Below, piece by piece: positions 56,558-64,000 of a DNA stretch of 64,000 nucleotides. Below the pieces are notes generated by a model that searched no databases, was not told the origin of the DNA, and saw only the letters and a list, made by a program, of their open reading frames with translations. A program made the translations under genes and the position numbers. The DNA is from Aphelenchoides besseyi (lineage: Eukaryota > Nematoda > Chromadorea > Rhabditida > Aphelenchoididae): contig JAMPIQ010000001.1 in assembly GCA_024699855.1 (NCBI GenBank), positions 5,518,001 to 5,582,000 on the forward strand. Direction: 5' to 3'. How positions within the stretch are numbered: position 1 is the first letter of the stretch; each line of letters starts with the position of its first letter.

Positions 56558-59500
56558 TCAAACGCCGGCTGTGGCTCGATGGATTTGTTGTTGTTGACTG
56601 CGTGCTTGGACCATCATCACGTTGGTAATGAATCGAACCACGGCTGAAGCCGGCTGCTCGGGATCCAACTCTGCGAACACGTGACAGGAATTCTCCAACG
56701 AAGACGGAGATTTTCGTGCCACAAAACCGAACATCGGAGCTTGTCGAACGTACGTACTTGGTAGTTGGAAAGCGTTATTGTTGTCAAATCTGAAAACATT
56801 GATTATAATCTTATGTTCGAGACTTACAGTCGGCTTTCGGGATCGATTCCGGCAAAGGTTACGGTGGTCACCGGATAGTGACGTCTGAAGAACAATGAGC
56901 GAGTGTTGTCGGTTAGTGTGATCCCTTGAGCAGAGACTTTGAAGTGGACGGGAATTGCACGTAATGAGCGTTGAGAGAGTTGAGATAAACCGAAAAGAAC
57001 GGCTCGTCGAACGGCTTCCGGACCGGTCAGCGATTCGGTATCCAAAGAGCAAATGTAAGTTACGTTGCAAGCTGAAAAGATGTCTGAGATTTTCGAATGT
57101 TCAGATACCTGCTCCTCGTTCCAAAAGTGCTTGATTGGCATTCAGGTGTTCGGGTGTTTCTGCGGGATCGAAATCCGGAAGAATCAATTTGGCTGGCAAT
57201 GCCATCGGAGTGATCGAGTGCTGATAAACCAAAGCCGCCAAAGTGCCGAAAACCGGCTCATTAGAACAACCTTTGAGTTTAACGCCTTTGGGTGAAGGTT
57301 CGATTAGAAAGTGACGAACTAATTCGGTGCCATCGGCAACCGTGACACCCTGAGGCGGTTGAGCAACTTTCAACGCCAAACCGAAAGCTCCGGGAAAACT
57401 GTTGGAGTCACGAACCACGAAGGTTCCCGGTTCCTTGTCTTTGAGCATTGCAATCGCTGAAACGAGAAGATTGATCGGCCAACGAAGTTCGCTTACCTTC
57501 TTCTCGACTGATCGTGGGTTTGTACCAAAACTTCGAGGTGTCGCGCATGAAGACGGGATGATGGTGAATAACTTCTCCGGCATCTGAAAGCAAAATTGAG
57601 AAGTCAAATTCGACGAGGTTTCCAATTTGGCTCTTCGTTTTAACTCACTAGTTTGCGGCAAACGAATTTTTTTAATTTTCAGCAACCCGTTAGTTTCTTT
57701 TAGCGAATTCATTGCGCTCGAAAGTCAGAAAGAAGCGCACTTTAAATTCGCGCTGATAAGCACCTTTTTCTCCGTTCTTCTCCATGATCACGTTCAGATT
57801 GTTGATACGCGAGAGAGTGCGTGGTGAGAAGTCCGATTCCGGACGGACGCCGGTGCCCGTGGACAGACGACTCGAAGGGCGCTGATTGGAGTCGATGGTG
57901 GTGGTCAAATTGGTCTGCGTGATCACGGTCGTCTGAACGTTTAGTTCGGTCGACTGAAACGGCGGAGTTTGTTGGCGGACTTCGATGGGCTTCGGTCGAA
58001 ACAGACCGTTGAGTTCGATGGGCGACGGATAGCCGCCGTTTTCTTTCTTCTTCTCAACATCGTCGTAGCTGGAAAGTTGTGGCGGCGATTGCGGAGCTTT
58101 TTGAGTCAAAGGGCGCGGAATGTTGAGGCGTATTGGCTCGCGTTTCAGACGCTCAATCGTCTCGTCGGCGTCGCTGATTTCGCGCTCGTCCTCGAGGATT
58201 TGCGGCCGAATCGGCGGTCCAATGACCACCGTTTTGTCTCGCTCTTTAAACTCCACGACCTTTTGTTTTTCTTTGGAACTGACGGGTGAGATCAACGGTC
58301 GTTTCGGTTTTTCTTCGTTCTGTTTCCGCAGTTCACTCAAATCCAATCGCGGTGTCTCGATGGAAGGTTCTTTGGTCAACTCGTCACGTGCATTTTGGAT
58401 TTGCAATGCTCGTGGTAAATCCCCGGGATACGGCAGAACGGGAGCAGCCGAATAGCGTTCACGAAAAACACGTACCTCGGCCAAATCTTGAGTCGATGGT
58501 CGTCGTTCGCAAACGTCGATTTCTACTTCTTCGAATGGCGTTTTTTCCTCCTTCGACTTTTCATCTTCAAATTCCGGTTCAGCGATTGGTGCTACCGGAC
58601 TTTGGATTTCGGTTTCGTTTTTCGGTTTCTCGGATTCAGTAGACTTAACACTATCTTCGACTAAGTGATCACTTGAAGGTTGCTGAACGTCGATTTGTTC
58701 AGTCTTCTCTTGTTGGACTTCTTTTAACTCAGTGAGGGTCGTCCGAACTTCTTCTTTTCGAACTTCAAGGTTTGGCTTCGTAGACTTTGAAAGGGTTTCT
58801 TCTTGTCGTTCAATTTTGACATCTGTCTCGTCGCTTGATTTCTCGGTGATTTCAACCGGCTGAATGCTCGCGTCTTTTTTTATTTCATCTTCTTTTCCAG
58901 ATGTGTTGATTTTCTCAACTTCAAGCGGATTTTCGTTCGCTTCGTCGAGTTGAGTTGTTGGCTCATTGGTTGGTTTCTCGTTGTTCACATTCTTCTGATC
59001 AACATCTATTGATTCCTCGGTATTGTTGCTCTTCACAATAGCAACATGTGATGCATCAGTGAGATTCTTCTTGTCGGCGGGTGAGCCATTCTGATGATTT
59101 TCAGATGAACCTCCATGCACATCAGAGGGGCTCTCTTTGTTCTCCACAGGTTCTTTAGTTGAAATGTCGATTGTCTTATTTTTGTCGACTGATTCTTCAT
59201 TTTGCTCAATTTTGACTTCTTGTGGCTCATCGGTTTTATCCTCTGTTCGCTCAGGTTGAATGGACTGATCGTTGTTGGGTTCATCAATCGGCTTCACTTT
59301 GCCGTCTTTTTGTGTTTCCGTTGAGTCGATTCGAATAGCAACGTCGCGAAACTGCGCGTTTGGGGCTGCGTGAGATTCTTTGAAGACAAACGGCGCATCA
59401 AATGTTACTGCAGCCTTCTGTTCATTGGTGGGTTTCGGTTCTGCCGGAGGTGAAAACTCGGTTTTGATCTTGCGACGGATTTCAATTTCGACGTCACGAG

Positions 59501-62500
59501 CGGCAATCGCATTCGATTTGGCGTCCACGAGGATTCGCGTCGAAAGGCTGCCAACTTCGCTCTTCTTTTCGTTTACGTCGATGGAGATTTCACAGCAGGA
59601 ATCGTCGGCCGGAACGTGCAGTTCGACAGTGGGCGATTGGTAGGCGATTTTGGTTGGTGGTGGAGAGTGTGTGGCGCCGGTGGTTGTTGGCAGCGTGAAT
59701 GTGGCCGAAACGTTTGCATCTCCTTCTTCGATTTCGTCTTCCAATTCGGCTGCTTTGGCGTCGGGAATACCATTGGTTGTTGCTGTTGTACTCACGGTGT
59801 CGATTTCTTTTGGCACATCGAGAGTTTCCTCCTCCCTTTTCGTGCGTCCAATTGCTCCCAAACGGCTGCTAACAGATGAGTTTGAAGCGCGTGGAATCGA
59901 GGAGCCAGAAGAGCGTCTTTTCTCGGGGAAATCGACGGAAAACTCGCTCATCTGGACGCGAATCGTCGAGGAGGGTCGACGCGAAGCTGAAGGCGATTGA
60001 GAGGCGCGATTCGCCGTTTCGATGCGAATTGGAATGTTCTTGGAGCGTTGAATCGAAGTCGACGAAGAGGCCGAAGAGGACGAGCTGCTGACTGCCGGCT
60101 TTCTGGTCGTCACGACCATCGGATTCTCATTTCACGTGAAAGCGAACTGAACGAAAACAATCAAAAACACACGAAGAAGTCCGCGGAACAAACTTCGCAG
60201 ATGCGATTTAAAAGTTTGAGCCAAAAAAGTGATGAGTTTGTTTGCCGTCGCGATTTCGCGCGTGAGTGAACAGAAAGCGCGGATTTCGACCAATTTGTTT
60301 CTGCGTATTTGCATAAACGATTCACGTCGAAAGGTTGCGCAAAAGTCGTATTGGAATGCGGAAAAGTTGGAAAATCGATTTGGGAACCAGAAATCTTTCG
60401 CGTCGTCCCGGCGGCTGTTAACCTTCGACTATCAGTTTGGCAGGTGCCGCTGCGATTTACAACAAAACTTTTGACCTTTGGGTTGCGGCGGCCAGTTGTC
60501 CAAACGGCCAGATCCGCCGTCTTCCAGGTCTACGGTTTTATACGCACATTTGTTGCTCGTTTTCGCTGCCGCCCAAAACATTTTTATGATCAAAAGACGC
60601 AAATTTGCTTCGTAAACGTGAACAAACGCGAACAATCTTCTTTTTTTTGGAGCAAAAAGACGCAGAAGGTAAACAAACAAAAAAGACCGGAAGATAAATT
60701 CGAGAAGACCGAAGAACCGTGAATCAACGAAGACGCTGAAAAAGACTCCAACAAAAATTTGTCCTTTGGATTAAACAAAAGAGTTGAAACGAAGAACGAT
60801 CTGTTTTTCCTTTCACCCACCTGAAGTCAACGAAGAGCGTCTACTGCCGTGGAAGTACATGGAGCGTGGCGAGTTGGATCTAAACAACAGGAAACAATTA
60901 GTGACAACACAAACTCACTGCTCATCAGAGAGATCGGATTCCGAGTTTTTTAGTTTTAATATCCCGCGTCGTGCCGTTTGCTCGATCATTTTCGAACTGA
61001 AATCTCGTTTTCAGACGCTTTTTGGCTCGTTTGCACGCAAAAACTCCGAAAGTTTGAAATTCCCGGAGGAGTCGTCAGTGCACGCAACTTTTTTGTTTGC
61101 GCGCAACGAAAGAGACGTCCACTTCAAATCGATAGTTTTCGTGATTCATTGACGAATCTCGCCGGGGCGGTCATCTTTTTACGTGTGCGATTGAAACGCG
61201 GGGGTTGCGAATAAACTTTTCGCTCTCCAAGATCTCGTGCGTCTGTTCGGCGGAAGTGGTTTGAAGAGTCTCGAATGCGCATTCGAAGGAACAGATGTGT
61301 CACTTCGGACGCAATAAATCCAAATCCCCGGCAACCCGAATTCCGAAAACCTTCTGATGAGCGTCGACGTTCGAAAAAACATCCGAAACAGTCGGCAGGT
61401 TTGTTTTGCTGTGAAATCGCAGTCGTCGAATTGGTTTCGTCTTTTTCGGGAAAGAAATTCGATTCGGCGGAGGAAAAGCGTCTTTTTTGGTTTCTCGAAA
61501 AGTTGCAAAGAGGACGCGAAAATATCAATTGATGTTAGAAAGCAAAAAGTTACGCAGTCGCAAATCAAAGAACAAAAGTCGCACTCACTCACTTACGTTG
61601 ACGTTTCTCTTCGTATTTCGAACCGTTTTTTATCTCAACTTGCGACTACGTAAAAGACTTTATCTGACGAACGTGATACAACAAATAAAGTGGAGAGAAA
61701 GCAGAAAACGTGATGAAGAAAAGCGTGGCATAAAAAAATCGACTTGTTTTCTCACCTCGACTTTCCGTTCGCTTCGGCACCGTTGTACAGGAGCGGATGG
61801 AACGGCAGATCGCCGTTGGAAGTTACCGGGAACTGCGGAGTATCCGAGCGCTAAAATCTATGAACAAAGAGACCCGAAAAACGTTCGAACCTCAAAATCC
61901 AAATGGCGGGGTGTGGCGTAAATTTCGGGGTTCGAAATCCGCGAACTCGACAGCGAAGAGTCGATGGTGCCACCGTAGTAGTTGTAGCCGCTGGTGCTTC
62001 CCGTTCCGTAGGAATAACCGTAAGAAGCATCGTCTCGCGAGTTGTTTCTCTTCAAAATCGATTTTGTTTGAATTCGATTCTCCTGAAAACTCCGAAACTG
62101 TTGGGTTTCTTGATACTTGAAACTCACCGGTCTTTCAGTTTCATCGTCCGAATAGTCGTCGTTGTATCGTCGAGGAGCTCCGTAAGGTAGTACTTTGCGG
62201 TAGTCATCTGTTGGTCCGCTTTGCATGTAGAATGGCTTCTTGGAAACTCCGTTGACCGCTGGAGCGGGAGCAAGAGGTGCGGGAGTTGTTGAGGAGTTGG
62301 GATCTAAACCGTAGAGTTGAGCTTCGCGTTCCAATCGCTCTTTGTATTGTCGTTCGGAATCCAAAACAATTTGCGGTTTTCTGCCACCACTCAACGGATT
62401 TCGAATTGCGGGACTCGGCGATCGATCGCGTTGAGTTGGTGGAGGAGTTGGCGGTTTTTGTCGACGTGTTTGTATTGGTGTTTGGGTTCGTTGAGTGACT

Positions 62501-64000
62501 GAGGGCAAAATATGAGGTGGCTGATAGGCAGGTGATTCGATCGAACTGATGGGTCGAGATGCTGTTTGACGGGTCCAGTCGAGTTGTTGGGCAGAAAACG
62601 GTCGTTTCGGTTGTTCAGGTGAGAAATCGAAATCCATTGGATCATTGAGACCAACTGTACGTCCACGCAAACGGGCTTGTCCAACGTTTTTATTCGCATT
62701 TGTTGGCATCAAGACGGTGGGTGTTGAACTTCGTTGGCGCACTGCAGCAGCCCGATCCAAAGTCGAATTATCGTGATAGTAATTGGGAGTACGAGAACGA
62801 AACGTATGGTCCATGTTCAGGCGATTGGCTCTGCGAAGCTCGTCGACGTGTGAATCGAATTCGTACGGTTGAGTTGAATAGGAACGAGGTGGTTGAGGGC
62901 GAGGTTTTGGCGGTTGTACAATCGGTTGAGTTCTGGGTGTTTTCGCTTGTGTTGTTGAGGTGTTTTTGAGTTCTTCGAGAAGATCCAATTCCACTTGTTG
63001 TCGTTCAGCTTTCCGAGTCATTGGTGGTTCGTTGCCGCGTTTTTGGCGCAAAGTGTTCAGCTTATTGCGCAACCAATCGTCCGGACTTTCGGCCTGTCGT
63101 GTCGGATCGTAGTTCTCCGTGGAGCGTGGAATCGCGTTGACCGATCGACTGTTCCGTGAGCGATAGAAGTCACGATCCACGTTGTCGGAATGGTTCGGTT
63201 TCGGCGTGTAGGAGCGTCCGGAAGGCGGTGGAAGTTTTTGGTTTGAGTCGATGCTGTCGTTGAGTTCGTCCAAATCGCTGAAATCGAAAGTCGCGTTGTT
63301 GCCCGTCGGTTTTTGAACTAACCGCTGCGAAATCGTTTTGAAAGGCTTCCGCGCTGACTGTGGCGCCGCGGACTTGGAGCGTCGTTCGTTGGAGTACGTC
63401 AGATAGAAATCGGGATCGCAAAGTTCGTCCATTTCGCTGAAAAAGAAAGAAAACTGAGGACGAAAAGAATTTTCGGAAACTTTTTCTGACGTAAATTGAA
63501 ACAGACGTCGACAATCAAAAAAATTGGTTCGAACGAAACGTTTTCTTTTTTGGCAAACAGTGAAATTTGAGTCACGTCGAATATTCTTATTTGTACTTAC
63601 GAATTTTTCGTGCGTCGACTTTCGGCGCGACGTGTTTGTTCCACGATTTGCGGACGTTCGACGTCGCGAAACGATGAGAAATCGACGTACGAACGTTGGC
63701 GTCTCTTTTCCTCCTCGGCTTTGCGTTTGAAATCGGAATCAGTGGGCAAATCGCCGACAATCTGAAAGAACGTAACTCACGGGAAAGTTGCACGACGTCC
63801 ACTCACTCTTGCGATTTCCTCCTCCCATTTCGGCGTTTCGGCGCGTCTTTGCAGAGAACTTGCGGCCGAACTAAAGTCGCGAAGAAGCGTGTCACTTTCC
63901 TTCAGTGATTCCTTGTCGTCCGGAATTTCGATTTGCGCGCGTTCGACCGACGGACGACGTGGTGGCGGCTTCTTTGGCGCGCGATAATGTTCCTTCAAGG
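56558..64000 (-). CDS. tns-1: tensin (SH2-PTB focal adhesion protein), partial at right edge
   Basis: Links integrins to actin at muscle and focal attachments. From the right edge, exons read [40 protein letters not shown], a long exon (about 63436-61891; [20 protein letters not shown] ... PRHLDFE), a small exon 61850-61756 ([20 protein letters not shown]), then a 1.65-kb intron to an acceptor at about 60109 ([18 protein letters not shown]). Next come about 750 disordered residues, then the SH2 domain ([46 protein letters not shown]) and PTB domain ([40 protein letters not shown]), ending [12 protein letters not shown] at 56558. The SH2 arginine is in FVVRDS. The phosphatase-like and C2 domains would lie to the right. 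Gene identity is firm; joining both halves is by matched splice phase. Confidence 0.88.
60120..61755 (-). promoter_or_regulatory. long tensin intron with probable internal promoter for a short isoform
   Basis: This intron is about 1.65 kb, while introns nearby are 26-160 nt. Its downstream end holds an ATG at 60119 ([12 protein letters not shown]) directly continuous with the next exon, and a TTCAG site at about 60150, which suggests a transcript starting inside the intron. No conserved coding signal is seen in the rest, though many short frames overlap on both strands. Confidence 0.45.

Noticed and set aside
59380..60091. Plus-strand frames antisense to the tensin disordered region
   Set aside because: Shadow frames of Ser/Pro/Glu-rich coding on the minus strand; no splice structure.
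60300..61650. Several overlapping frames of 80-140 codons inside the long tensin intron
   Set aside because: Present on both strands, basic and low-complexity, with no homologous motif; best explained by few stop codons in this composition.
1..64000. CRISPR arrays, bacterial operons, riboswitches or rRNA genes
   Set aside because: None seen; the spliced genes, tRNA intron and cuticle collagen show nuclear eukaryotic DNA.

Overview
The window looks like a piece of a nematode nuclear genome. The signs are a classic cuticle collagen (short N-terminal membrane segment, then Gly-X-Y blocks between cysteine clusters), a transthyretin-like secreted protein, and a tandem pair of TTBK-type kinases. 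Genes are packed on both strands a few hundred bases apart. Almost every gene is cut by very short introns, mostly 30-50 nt and down to 26 nt. I cannot name the species from sequence alone; placement near the early-branching (clade I type) nematodes is only a guess.

Layout, left to right. 0-8.4 kb: partial SLC26 anion transporter (-), acid-sphingomyelinase-like phosphodiesterase (+), a short Pumilio-type RNA-binding protein (+), CC2D1/Lgd (+). 8.6-11 kb: two head-to-head copies of an unrecognised secreted protein. 11-21.6 kb: Cys-loop ligand-gated channel, an orphan gene, transthyretin-like protein, cuticle collagen, a large orphan secreted or membrane protein, and a divergent LKB1-like kinase with an unrecognised C-terminal domain. 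22-27 kb: gene-poor, with two virtually identical intron-containing tRNA-Leu genes flanking RAD51, and a tRNA-Arg. 27.6-38.9 kb: SLC6 transporter with an unusual N-terminal extension and long tail, a four-TM protein, the C-terminal part of Polybromo, and small membrane or orphan proteins. 38.9-41.5 kb: degraded sequence including a DLK-type kinase remnant. 41.6-48.8 kb: fibrinogen-related protein, a lysine-rich orphan, then a TTBK pseudokinase followed by an intact TTBK paralogue. 48.8-54.9 kb: a Helitron-type rolling-circle transposon (- strand) with a Rep/helicase gene broken by frameshifts, a separate OB-fold/RPA-like gene and a strong hairpin at its likely 3' end; it contains a 100-N assembly gap. 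55-64 kb: tRNA-Ile, a small orphan, pterin-4a-carbinolamine dehydratase, and a large tensin gene that runs off the right edge.

Most genes are unrelated housekeeping or cuticle/secretory functions with no operon logic visible. Several starts lie just after a TTTCAG- or TTTTAG-like acceptor, as expected for spliced-leader trans-splicing, but this is inference. Exon joins were worked out by eye, by requiring an open frame, plausible splice sites and family alignment; exact ends of weakly supported genes may be wrong.
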